In this document: piece by piece, positions 51,416 to 59,468 of the stretch
How the letters are laid out: the number at the start of each line of letters is the position of its first letter
How positions within the stretch are numbered: the stretch's first letter is position 1
Assembly: GCF_008905045.1 (NCBI RefSeq)
Contig: NZ_VWMY01000011.1
Coordinates: 87,613-151,612 of the forward strand
Direction of reading: 5' to 3'
Source of the DNA: Streptomyces albicerus
GTDB lineage: Bacteria; Actinomycetota; Actinomycetes; Streptomycetales; Streptomycetaceae
Length of the DNA: 64,000 bases
Position numbers and translations under genes: made by a program
The notes under the pieces: model-generated
Told to the model about the DNA's origin: nothing
The model's input: the letters and a program-made list of their open reading frames with translations, nothing else
Databases searched by the model: none

Positions 51416-52249
51416 TCAGCGCAGGGCGCCCTTGGTGGCGTCGGCGATGAAGCCGCGGGCGAAGAAGGTGAACACCAGCACCAGCGGGATGACCGCCAGC
51501 AACACCCCGGCCATCACCATGCTGTAGTCGGTGGAGTGGCCCGCGTACAGCTGTGCCAGCGCCACCTGGAGGGTGAGCTCGTCCGGGTTGACCAGCATCA
51601 CCAACGGCAGGATGTAGTCGTTCCAGGCGGCGATGAAGGTGTAGATCCCGAGGAACGCCAGCGCCGGACGGACACACGGCAGCACCACATGCCAGTACTG
51701 GCGGAAGAACCCGGAGCCGTCGATCCGGGCGGCGTCCAGCAGTTCGTCGGGGACACCGGTGATCGTGTACTGGCGCATCCAGAAGATGCCGAAGGCGTTG
51801 GCCGCGGCGGGCACGATGAGTGCCTGGAGCGTGCCCAGCCAGCCCAGCTGGATCATGATCTCGTACTGCGGGATGATCGCCAGCTGGGTCGGCAGGATGT
51901 ACATCGCCAGCAGCAGCCCGAAGAGGAACTTCTTGGCGGGGAAGTCGTACTTGGCGAAGGCGAAGGCCGCCAGCGAGTCGAAGAACAGCACCAGCAGCGT
52001 CGTGCAGACGGCCACGATCACCGTGTTGAACAGCGACCCGAAGAAGTCCATCTTGTCGAACAGGTGCTGGATGTTGGTCAGCAGGTTGTCGCCGAACCAC
52101 AGCTTCGGCGGGTAGCGGTAGATGTCCTGCGAGGTGTTCGTCGCCATGACGATGATCCAGTAGAACGGGAACACCGAGATGACGACACAGAGCATCAGGA
52201 CGGCATGGACGCTCAGGCCCCTCAGGCGCTTGCGGTTCTGGCTGTTCAC
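51416..52249 (-). CDS. Carbohydrate ABC transporter permease (MalG type)
   Basis: The 277-residue, six-span protein has the CUT1-type EAA loop (ELLDAARIDGSGFFRQYWHVVLPCVRPAL) that docks on the ATPase. It is the third gene of the operon; GTG 52249 overlaps the first permease gene as GTGA. It forms the membrane channel with the other permease. It faces an acyl-CoA dehydrogenase scar. Confidence 0.94.
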   Translation of the reverse strand: MNSQNRKRLRGLSVHAVLMLCVVISVFPFYWIIVMATNTSQDIYRYPPKLWFGDNLLTNIQHLFDKMDFFGSLFNTVIVAVCTTLLVLFFDSLAAFAFAKYDFPAKKFLFGLLLAMYILPTQLAIIPQYEIMIQLGWLGTLQALIVPAAANAFGIFWMRQYTITGVPDELLDAARIDGSGFFRQYWHVVLPCVRPALAFLGIYTFIAAWNDYILPLVMLVNPDELTLQVALAQLYAGHSTDYSMVMAGVLLAVIPLVLVFTFFARGFIADATKGALR

Positions 52250-53301
52250 GGCCGTCGCTCCTTACGCTGCACCAGGCGCCAGTTGATGATGACGATCAGC
52301 AGGATCAGCAGGAAGAAGGCCCAGACGATCGCGGCGGCATAGCCGAAGTCGTTGTTGTCGAAGGCCTGGTGGTAGAAGTACAGCAGCGTGGTCAGGCCCG
52401 CCTGGCCCGGTCCGCCGGAGTTGGGGTTGGTGGAGGCGTCGCTGCCGAACAGGACTTGGGGTTCGGTGAAGCTCTGCAGGCCGGTGACGGTGGAGATGAC
52501 CACGGTGAACAGGATGATGGGCCGCAGCAGCGGGATCGTGATGCCGAAGAAGATCCGCACCGGTCCGGCGCCGTCCATCTTCGCGGCCTCGTAGAGCTCC
52601 GAGGGGATCGCCTGGAGGCCGGCCAGGTAGATGATGGCGTTGTAGCCGGTCCACTGCCAGGTCATCAGTGCCGCGATCACCAGCTTGATCGTCCACTCGT
52701 TGCTCAGCCACGGCACGGCCGACAGATTCAGCGACTGCAGGATGGCGTTGATGAGGCCGAAGTTGTTGCTGAAGATCGCGCCGAAGAAGATGGCGATGGC
52801 CACCAGCGAGGTGATGCTGGGGATGAACAGGGCGACCCGGTAGAAGGCCGTGAAGCGCCGGGTGGAGTTGATCAGTACCGCCATCACCAGCGCCAGGAAG
52901 AGCATCGGCACGGTGGACAGTACCCAGATGACCAGGGTGTTGCGCAGGGACAGCCAGAACACCGGGTCGTCCCACAGGAAGCGGAACTGCTGGAGCCCGA
53001 CGAACTCCATCTCCCCGATGCCGTCCCACTTCTGGAACGCCAGATACACGGTGTAGAGCATCGGGAAGAGCATGAAGACCGAGAAGATCAGGTAGTACGG
53101 CGAGACCGCCAGGAACTGGGGCCAGTACCTGGCGATCCCGCGTCGCGGCCGGTGCCGGGCCCGGGACGACACCGGCCTGATCCGGCGACCGGGCCGCCCC
53201 GGACCGCGGGGGCGGTCCGGGGCCGGCTGCCCGGCGGATCCGGTGGCGGGTCCCGAGGACGGACCGGTGGGGGCCGGGCCGGCTACCGGGCTTGACGACA
53301 T
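52246..53301 (-). CDS. Carbohydrate ABC transporter permease (MalF type)
   Basis: The 351-residue protein has a Pro/Gly/Arg-rich N-terminal extension of about 55 residues, then six spans and the EAA loop (ELYEAAKMDGAGPVRIFFGITIPLLRPII). It starts one base after the binding-protein stop. It pairs with the MalG-type permease. No ATP-binding gene is present; Streptomyces often share one ATPase (MsiK) among many sugar importers. Confidence 0.94.
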   Translation of the reverse strand: MSSSPVAGPAPTGPSSGPATGSAGQPAPDRPRGPGRPGRRIRPVSSRARHRPRRGIARYWPQFLAVSPYYLIFSVFMLFPMLYTVYLAFQKWDGIGEMEFVGLQQFRFLWDDPVFWLSLRNTLVIWVLSTVPMLFLALVMAVLINSTRRFTAFYRVALFIPSITSLVAIAIFFGAIFSNNFGLINAILQSLNLSAVPWLSNEWTIKLVIAALMTWQWTGYNAIIYLAGLQAIPSELYEAAKMDGAGPVRIFFGITIPLLRPIILFTVVISTVTGLQSFTEPQVLFGSDASTNPNSGGPGQAGLTTLLYFYHQAFDNNDFGYAAAIVWAFFLLILLIVIINWRLVQRKERRP

Positions 53302-53302
53302 G

Positions 53303-54577
53303 TCACTTCACTCCCTGACGCTTGGCGATCTGCTTGGCCTGGCTGACCGCGTCCTTCCAGGCGTCCTCCGGGTCCTTGCCCTTTGCTTCGATGGCCGTCA
53401 GCTCGTTGAAGTAGGCGGCCGAGACCGCCGCGTCTGCCGGGGCCTCGTAGGCGGCGGGAATCTTCTCGGCGGCCGGGCCGAAGATCTCGATGGTCTTCTG
53501 GCCGCCGAAGAAGGCGTCGCCGCCGGTCAGCGCGGGCAGCTCGTACGCGGCCGGGGTGGTCGGGAACAGAGCCGCGTCGGTGAAGCCGCGGGCCTGGTTC
53601 TCCGCGTTGAGCATCCAGGAGACGATCTCGAAGGCCTTCTCGGGGTTGGCGCAGGTCGAGGGGAGGCACAGGAAGGAGCCGCCCAGGTTGGACGGCCCGC
53701 TCGGCAGGCTCGCCACCCGCCACTTGCCCTTGGTGCCCGGGGCCGCGTTCTGGATGTCCAGCGCGTACCAGGCGGCACCCAGCCCGGTGGCCACGGTGCC
53801 GTTGCCGATGGCGGCGTTCCAGGTGTTGTCGTTGATCTTGGCGTCGATACCGAGGGTGTACGGCTTCACGGCGGTGGTCCAGGCGGCACGGATGTGGTCC
53901 TGATCGCCGATGAACGTGTTGTCCTCGTCGATGAACCGCTTGGTGCCCTGACCGACGGCCATCGAGAACACCGCGCCGATGTTGTTGACCAGGAACGACT
54001 TCGGCACGGCCTTGTGCAGTTCGACGCCGGCTTCGAAGAAGGCGTCCCAGGTGGACAGTTCGGAGGAGACCTTGGCCGGGTCGGTCGGCAGCCCCGCCTT
54101 GGCGAAGAGGTCCTCTCGGTAGTACACCGCGCAGGGGCCGATGTCGATCGGGAAGCCGATGAGCTTGCCGTCCTGGGTGGTGGCCTGCTTCAACTTCCAC
54201 GACAGGTACTCGGGCGCCAGCTTGTCCATGCCGAGTTCGTTCAGGTCCAGGAACCGGTTGGCGTTGGGCAGGAAGGAGGCGATGTCCTCGCCCTTGATGC
54301 CGGTGATGTCCGGGGCGGTCTGGGCGGTCTTCAGACCGGTGAGCAGCTTGGTCTTGAAGTCCCCGCCGATCACGGACGTCTTGAGGGTGGTGTCGGAGAA
54401 CTGCTTCTTGGCGTCGGCGACGACCTTGTCGCTCATGCCGCCGGCCCAGTACCAGAGCTTCAGGGTCTTGCTGTCCTTGCTGCCGCCCGGCTCTGAGCCG
54501 CCGCACGCGGCGGTCAGCCCGGCCGTTGCGGCCGTCAGTACGGCGGCCTGGAGGAATCGTCTGCGGGAAAGGTCCAC
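53303..54577 (-). CDS. Sugar-binding lipoprotein of the ABC importer
   Basis: The 424-residue protein has a Tat-type lipoprotein signal, LSRRRFLQAAVLTAATAGLTAAC, and a family 1 solute-binding fold (SBP_bac_1), with LKLWYWAGG, DIASFLPNANRFLDLNEL and ARGFTDAALFPTTPAAYE. It captures the sugar outside the membrane. GTG 54577 follows AGGAG. Near-identical spacing to MalF suggests the operon order binding protein, MalF, MalG. The neighbouring GH4 enzyme hints at a glucoside or phospho-sugar substrate. Confidence 0.95.
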   Translation of the reverse strand: MDLSRRRFLQAAVLTAATAGLTAACGGSEPGGSKDSKTLKLWYWAGGMSDKVVADAKKQFSDTTLKTSVIGGDFKTKLLTGLKTAQTAPDITGIKGEDIASFLPNANRFLDLNELGMDKLAPEYLSWKLKQATTQDGKLIGFPIDIGPCAVYYREDLFAKAGLPTDPAKVSSELSTWDAFFEAGVELHKAVPKSFLVNNIGAVFSMAVGQGTKRFIDEDNTFIGDQDHIRAAWTTAVKPYTLGIDAKINDNTWNAAIGNGTVATGLGAAWYALDIQNAAPGTKGKWRVASLPSGPSNLGGSFLCLPSTCANPEKAFEIVSWMLNAENQARGFTDAALFPTTPAAYELPALTGGDAFFGGQKTIEIFGPAAEKIPAAYEAPADAAVSAAYFNELTAIEAKGKDPEDAWKDAVSQAKQIAKRQGVK

Positions 54578-54913
54578 GGTCTTCTCCTAGTTTTCGGCGT
54601 GTCCGGCAGGACCTGTGAGTCGTGGGCTGTGGCGGGCGCGACGGGGACCGAGTGGCTGAAGAGCATCGGCGTGGTGGGAACCCTTCAGCCACCCGGGGTG
54701 TTTGACCTGGTCCTCTCAGACGGCGCCGAGGCGTCCTGGCGGCGGAATGCGCCGTTCATCCGCTTCGGCCGACCGGAGTGGGGTCCGGACCTGGCTCCGA
54801 ATTACGCAAGAGAGTGCACCCGGTGCGCAGGTTTGACAAGGGTCAAGCAGCAATCGAGACATTCATGCGCGACTTTGCTTGAGTTTGCCGAGTTGGCGAG
54901 TATGGTCAGCGGC
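54578..54913. promoter_or_regulatory. Divergent regulatory region of the ABC importer and DeoR gene
   Basis: The roughly 330 bases hold both promoters. Two dyads stand out: TTGAC-AAGG-GTCAA (54833-54846), and wider arms GTGGCTGAAG (54652-54661) with CTTCAGCCAC (54683-54692). The first overlaps a TTGACA box and lies about 70 bases before the DeoR start. Either could be the DeoR operator. Confidence 0.5.
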
Positions 54914-55666
54914 ATGCTCCCTGACCGAAGACATCAGCTGATCCTGCGTGCCCTGCGCGCGGACGGGCCCACCACGGTGGTCTCCCTGGCCGAGAAGGTC
55001 GGGGCCAGCCAGGCCACGATCCGGCGCGATCTCACGCAGCTGGAGGACGAGGGGCTGCTCAAGCGTGTCTACGGCGGTGCCGCCCCGGTCGTCGGCGAGG
55101 ACGACCCGTTCGCCGACGTGGCCGCGGTCCGGGTCGAGGCCAAGGACGCCTTGGCCGCCTGGTGCGCAAATCTCGTCAAGGACGGCGAGACCGTACTGCT
55201 CGACATTGGCACCACGGCCCACCGGGTGGCCCGCCATCTGCGCGGCCGGTCCCTGACCGTGATCACCAGCAATCTCGCCGTCTACGAGGAGCTCCAGGAC
55301 GACAAGGACGTCCAACTGATCCTGCTGGGCGGCGTGGTCCGGCGCGACTACCGCTCGCTGATCGGTTTCCTCACCGAGGACAACCTGCGGCAGGTCCACG
55401 CCGACCGGTTGTTCCTCGGCACCAGCGGGGTCCGCCCCGACGGCCAGGTGCTGGACACCACCGCCGTCGAGGTGCCCGTGAAGCGGGCGATGATCGCCGC
55501 CAGCGCCCAGGTGGTCCTGCTGGCGGACGCGGGCAAGTTCCCCGGCACCGGAATGGCCCGGGTGTGCGGGCCGGAAGACCTCGACGTCGTGGTGACCAAC
55601 GCCCCGGCGGACGAAGCGACCCGTAGCCGACTGCGCGAGGCGGGAGTTGAGGTGGTCGAAGTATGA
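54914..55666 (+). CDS. DeoR-family transcriptional repressor
   Basis: The 250-residue protein begins with a DeoR HTH (MLPDRRHQLILRALRADGPTTVVSLAEKVGASQATIRRDLTQLEDEGLLKRVYGGAA), then a sugar-phosphate sensor domain (VLLDIGTTAHRVARHL, ITSNLAVYEEL, LLGGVVRRDYRSLIG, FLGTSGV). Such proteins usually repress sugar uptake and release on phosphosugar. ATG 54914 gives the usual N-terminus; ATG 54902 is possible. It overlaps the GH4 gene as ATGA and is divergent from the sugar importer, so it probably controls both. Confidence 0.93.
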   Translation: MLPDRRHQLILRALRADGPTTVVSLAEKVGASQATIRRDLTQLEDEGLLKRVYGGAAPVVGEDDPFADVAAVRVEAKDALAAWCANLVKDGETVLLDIGTTAHRVARHLRGRSLTVITSNLAVYEELQDDKDVQLILLGGVVRRDYRSLIGFLTEDNLRQVHADRLFLGTSGVRPDGQVLDTTAVEVPVKRAMIAASAQVVLLADAGKFPGTGMARVCGPEDLDVVVTNAPADEATRSRLREAGVEVVEV

Positions 55667-57024
55667 GACTCACGATCCTGGGCGGCGGTGGCTTCCGCGT
55701 CCCGCTGGTCTACCGGGCGCTGCTGGGCGACCGCCGCGAAGGACGCGTCACCGAGCTGATCCTGTACGACCTGGACGCCTCCCGGCTGACGACCATCAGC
55801 AAGGTTCTCGCCGACCAGGCGGCCGGGCACCCCGACCCGCCCGTCGTCACCGTCACCACCGACCTGGACGAGGCGGTCACCGGAGCCGACTTCGTGTTCT
55901 CCGCGATCCGCGTCGGCGGGCTCGCCGGGCGCGCCGCGGACGAGCGGATCGCCCTGGAGGAAGGCGTACTGGGACAGGAGACCGTCGGTGCGGGCGGCAT
56001 CTCCTACGGGCTGCGCACCATCCCGGTGGCCCTCGACATCGCCCGCCGTATCGCGGCCCTCGCGCCCGACGCCTGGGTCATCAACTTCACCAACCCCGCC
56101 GGCATGGTCACCGAGGCCATGACCACCCACCTCGGCGACCGTGTCATCGGGATCTGCGACTCCCCGGTGGGCCTCGGCCGGCGCGTCGCCGGCGCGCTCG
56201 GCGCCGACCCGGCCCGCACCTGCCTGGACTACGTGGGCCTGAACCACCTGGGCTGGCTGTGCGGCCTGTACGCCGACGGCCGCGACCTGCTGCCGTCCCT
56301 GTTCGCGAACGAGGCGGCGCTGACCTCCTTCGAGGAGGGCAAGCTCTTCGGCGCCGGCCTGCTGCGCACGCTCGGTGCGCTGCCCAACGAATACCTGCAC
56401 TACTACTACTTCAACCGCGAGTCGGTCACGTCCGCGCGGGCGGCCGAACAGACCCGCGGCGCCTTCCTCCACTCCCAGCAGCAGCGCTTCTACGACTCCA
56501 TGGGCACCGCCCCCGACGCCCGGCCCGCACCGCGCGCCGCCTGGAACGCCTGGGACGCCACCCGCCTGGAGCGCGAGACCACCTACATGGCCGAGAACCG
56601 CGACGCCGTCGGCATGGGCGAACGGGACTCCTGCGACCTGGAATCCGGCGGATACGAGCAGGTGGCCCTCACCCTCATGCGGGCCATCGCCCAGGACGAG
56701 CACGCCGCCCTCATCCTCAACGTCCGCAACCGCGGCCGGATCCCCGTCCTCGACGACGACGCCGTCATCGAGGTCCCCTGCCACGTGGACGCCAACGGCG
56801 CCCGCCCCATCGCCGGAGCCCCGCTGCCCGACCACGGCACCGGCCTGGTGTGCGCGGTGAAGGCCGTCGAGCGCTCGGTCATCCACGCCGCCGGCACCGG
56901 CGAGCGCGCCCACGCCGTCAAGGCGATGACCATCCACCCGCTGATCGACTCCTACGCCGCCGCCGAGCGCTTGCTGGACGCCTACCAGCGCCACTTCCCC
57001 GAGCTCACCTACCTGCGTCGCTGA
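55663..57024 (+). CDS. Family 4 glycosidase (6-phospho-beta-glucosidase type)
   Basis: The 453-residue protein has the GH4 NAD-binding start MRLTILGGGGFRVP, the metal and catalytic motif CDSPVGLG (Cys), VGLNHLGW with His, and INFTNPAGMVTEAM. GH4 enzymes cleave glycosides by NAD-driven oxidation at C3 with Mn; many act on 6-phospho sugars, but ABC importers do not phosphorylate, so the substrate may be a free glycoside. It is translated with the DeoR gene (ATGA overlap). Confidence 0.93.
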   Translation: MRLTILGGGGFRVPLVYRALLGDRREGRVTELILYDLDASRLTTISKVLADQAAGHPDPPVVTVTTDLDEAVTGADFVFSAIRVGGLAGRAADERIALEEGVLGQETVGAGGISYGLRTIPVALDIARRIAALAPDAWVINFTNPAGMVTEAMTTHLGDRVIGICDSPVGLGRRVAGALGADPARTCLDYVGLNHLGWLCGLYADGRDLLPSLFANEAALTSFEEGKLFGAGLLRTLGALPNEYLHYYYFNRESVTSARAAEQTRGAFLHSQQQRFYDSMGTAPDARPAPRAAWNAWDATRLERETTYMAENRDAVGMGERDSCDLESGGYEQVALTLMRAIAQDEHAALILNVRNRGRIPVLDDDAVIEVPCHVDANGARPIAGAPLPDHGTGLVCAVKAVERSVIHAAGTGERAHAVKAMTIHPLIDSYAAAERLLDAYQRHFPELTYLRR

Positions 57025-57042
57025 GCCGAAGGTCTCCAGCGG

Positions 57043-57067
57043 CGGGACCGGGCGCGGCACGGTCCCG
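57043..57067 (+). terminator. GC-rich hairpin after the GH4 gene
   Basis: CGGGACCG (57043-57050) and CGGTCCCG (57060-57067) form an 8-bp stem with a 9-base loop, 19 bases after the stop. Confidence 0.5.
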
Positions 57068-57497
57068 GGCCGCCGGCCCGCGTCGAGCGCGCGCAGGCCG
57101 CCCCCCGGCTCCCAGATATGGCACTTGTTCAGCACGCCCGCCGTGGAGCGCGGGTCGTGGAAGTGCCCACCGGCGTCACGGCGGCGCACGTGGTCCGAGA
57201 TGGCCGCCTGCACTACCGCGGGGCCCCCACGGGCCGGCTCGTGCAGGTGCGAGCGGCCGGACACGCCGCGAAACCGCTCCTGGATCGCCCGGTTGCAGCC
57301 GGCGGCGGCGCTGAGCCCAACCCCCTCCAGTTCACGGCGACTTCGGTCGAGGGGTACGCCCCGCCGCCCCGGCTGGGCGGGCACACCCGTACAAGTCCTC
57401 GGCGGACTCGCCGGGGTGACGGAGGTTCAGCTCGCGGACCTGCGGACGCTGGGCGTCGTAAGGACCGCGCGTTCCTGCACCTCGGACGCCGCGGAGC
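57068..57497. other. Intergenic segment without a recognised gene
   Basis: About 430 bases between the GH4 gene and the convergent acyl-CoA ligase. Several frames stay open because of high GC, but none has motifs I recognise. It may hold a decayed gene. Confidence 0.35.
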
Positions 57498-59081
57498 TCA
57501 GGAGCCGGCCGTCGTGCCGGGCACCCGGGACAGCAGCGCTCGCTTGTCCGGCTTGCCACTCGCCGCCACGGGCACCTGTGTCACAACGCTGATCGTGGCG
57601 GGGACGCAAGCCTCGCCCAACTCCGCCGCGACCAGCGCGCGCAGGGCGGCGAGGCCCGGCTCACGGCCCTCGGCCGGGACGACGAAGGCGTGCGCGGCCT
57701 CCCCGGTGGCCTCGTCCGGCGCGGCGACGACGTACGCCTCGTCGACATCGGGATGAGCCGCAAGCGCGCGTTCGATCGCCCCCGTGTAGTACAGGACCGC
57801 GTTGATGATGACCACGTCGCGGGCCCGGCCGGTCAGCCGCAGGAAGCCGCGGTCGTCCAGGTGTCCGACGTCGCGGGTGCGAACCCAGCCTTCCCGCAGA
57901 ACCTCCCCGGTCTGCTCCTCGTCCTTCCAATAGCCCACCATCGCCGAATCGGTGCGCACCCACACCTCGCCCGTCGTTCCGACCGGCACCGGCCGCCCCT
58001 CGGGGGCGCGGACGCTGATCTCCACCCCGGACCACGCCCGGCCCACCGAGTCGTAGACCTGCTCGGGCCACTCGGCCATGTCGTCCGGGGTGAGAAGGCT
58101 GATCATCCCGGTCTCGGTCTGCCCGTATCCCTGGTGGACCACCGGACCCAGCCGCCGGGCCGCCTCCGCCAGCCGGTGCGGGGCGAGCGGGGAACCGGCT
58201 ACGAGCAGGACGCGCAGGCTGCTGGTGTCGATCGGGTCGGTGCGCAGGACGTCGAGCACGTGGTACAGGCGAGGAACGGTCATCACGCTCGCGGTGATCC
58301 GGTGGCGCTCGAAGACCTGCGGGAAGACGAGCGGCGGCTCGGGGATGACGGCGGTGCCGCCGCCCAGCAGACACAGCGCGAGATGCTCGGAGATCACCAA
58401 GCTGCTGAGGGTGCCGAAGAGCAGAAACCGCTCGTAGCCCGCCGCCAGCCGCGCGGTCCGGTCGGTCCACCGAGCGGGCTGCCAGGCCCAGTTGAGGCCG
58501 AGCGTCCCGTAGGTTTGCGTACAGCCTTTGGGTCGTCCCGTGCTGCCGCTGGTCAGCGTCACCAAGGCGATGTCGCCGGGACGTCCCTGGGCGATCAGTT
58601 CCCCCTTGTGCGCCGGGTGGGCATCGAGGAGATCCGGTCCCAGCCGCAGCACGGGCCGGCCGCCCGCCGCATTCAGCAGCTCCGGGCTCGCGCCGGTCTC
58701 GTCGGCCACGACGGCGTCGATGCCGTCGGAGAGTACGTACGCCAGATGGGCCGGGGTCATTCCGGACCGCACCCCGGTCACCCGGCAGCCCGCGAGGTAT
58801 GCGGCCATGAGCAAGGCGAAACCCTCGGGCGTCACATCGGTGGCCACCGCCACGGACCGGCCCGGGCCGAGGCCGGCCGCACGCAGCCCGTCGGCGCACC
58901 GGCCGATCAGCTCCAGCACCTTGCCGCGTGAGATGGGCCGCGACCGGTGTTCGAAGGCGGGCAGCTCCGGCCGGGCGCGGAAGGAGTCGATGAGGGCTTG
59001 GGGAAAGGGTGCTGCGGCGGGGCCGCCCTTGCGGTCGGACGGGCGGTCGGACGGTCTGGTTAACGCTTCGTCCATGTCCAT
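57498..59081 (-). CDS. AMP-binding acyl/aryl-CoA ligase-like enzyme
   Basis: The 527-residue adenylating enzyme has the P-loop LTSGSTGRPKGC (A3), HQGYGQTETG (A5), GEVWVRTDSAMVGYW (A7), RTRDVGHLDDRGFLRLTGRARDVVI (A7/A8) and the catalytic Lys at the end, ASGKPDKRALL (A10). It activates a carboxylic acid with ATP and passes it to CoA or a carrier. No carrier or PKS/NRPS domain is adjacent, so substrate and product are open. GGAG precedes the ATG. It may belong with a nearby gene not in the window. Confidence 0.92.
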   Translation of the reverse strand: MDMDEALTRPSDRPSDRKGGPAAAPFPQALIDSFRARPELPAFEHRSRPISRGKVLELIGRCADGLRAAGLGPGRSVAVATDVTPEGFALLMAAYLAGCRVTGVRSGMTPAHLAYVLSDGIDAVVADETGASPELLNAAGGRPVLRLGPDLLDAHPAHKGELIAQGRPGDIALVTLTSGSTGRPKGCTQTYGTLGLNWAWQPARWTDRTARLAAGYERFLLFGTLSSLVISEHLALCLLGGGTAVIPEPPLVFPQVFERHRITASVMTVPRLYHVLDVLRTDPIDTSSLRVLLVAGSPLAPHRLAEAARRLGPVVHQGYGQTETGMISLLTPDDMAEWPEQVYDSVGRAWSGVEISVRAPEGRPVPVGTTGEVWVRTDSAMVGYWKDEEQTGEVLREGWVRTRDVGHLDDRGFLRLTGRARDVVIINAVLYYTGAIERALAAHPDVDEAYVVAAPDEATGEAAHAFVVPAEGREPGLAALRALVAAELGEACVPATISVVTQVPVAASGKPDKRALLSRVPGTTAGS

Positions 59082-59468
59082 GGGGATCTCCGCTCGGGTG
59101 GAGTGCCGACTGGGACGCGGTGCATCTGTGCCGTGGGGCGGGTGCCGCCAAGATACGGCGGGACGGCGCGTCCGCGGCCGGGATCCGCGGTCAACCGCGC
59201 TGAGATGGCTGCTCCGGATCCTGCCATACCGGCGGCCGTCATCCGATCAACGTCCGGCCGCCCTCCAGCATCAGCGTGGCGCCGGTCGGACAGGCCATGT
59301 CGTCACCGGCGAGCGGCCGTGATCCGAGGAGGACCGTGATCCGAGGAAGGGCCTCCGTCGGCAGCAGGGTGACATACGCGACGGTCGTCCTTGTGCGCCC
59401 TTCTGCTCAACTCCCCTCTCCCGTAACGTCATTGCGTTTGAAGTGGTCATGACGACGGAAGGGCTTTC
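59082..59468. other. Divergent intergenic region with a short tandem repeat
   Basis: Both promoters (ligase, minus; propeller protein, plus) should lie in these 387 bases. CCGTGATCCGAGGA occurs twice, starting at 59317 and 59334 (17-bp period). The plus gene is preceded by GGAAGGG. Confidence 0.4.
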
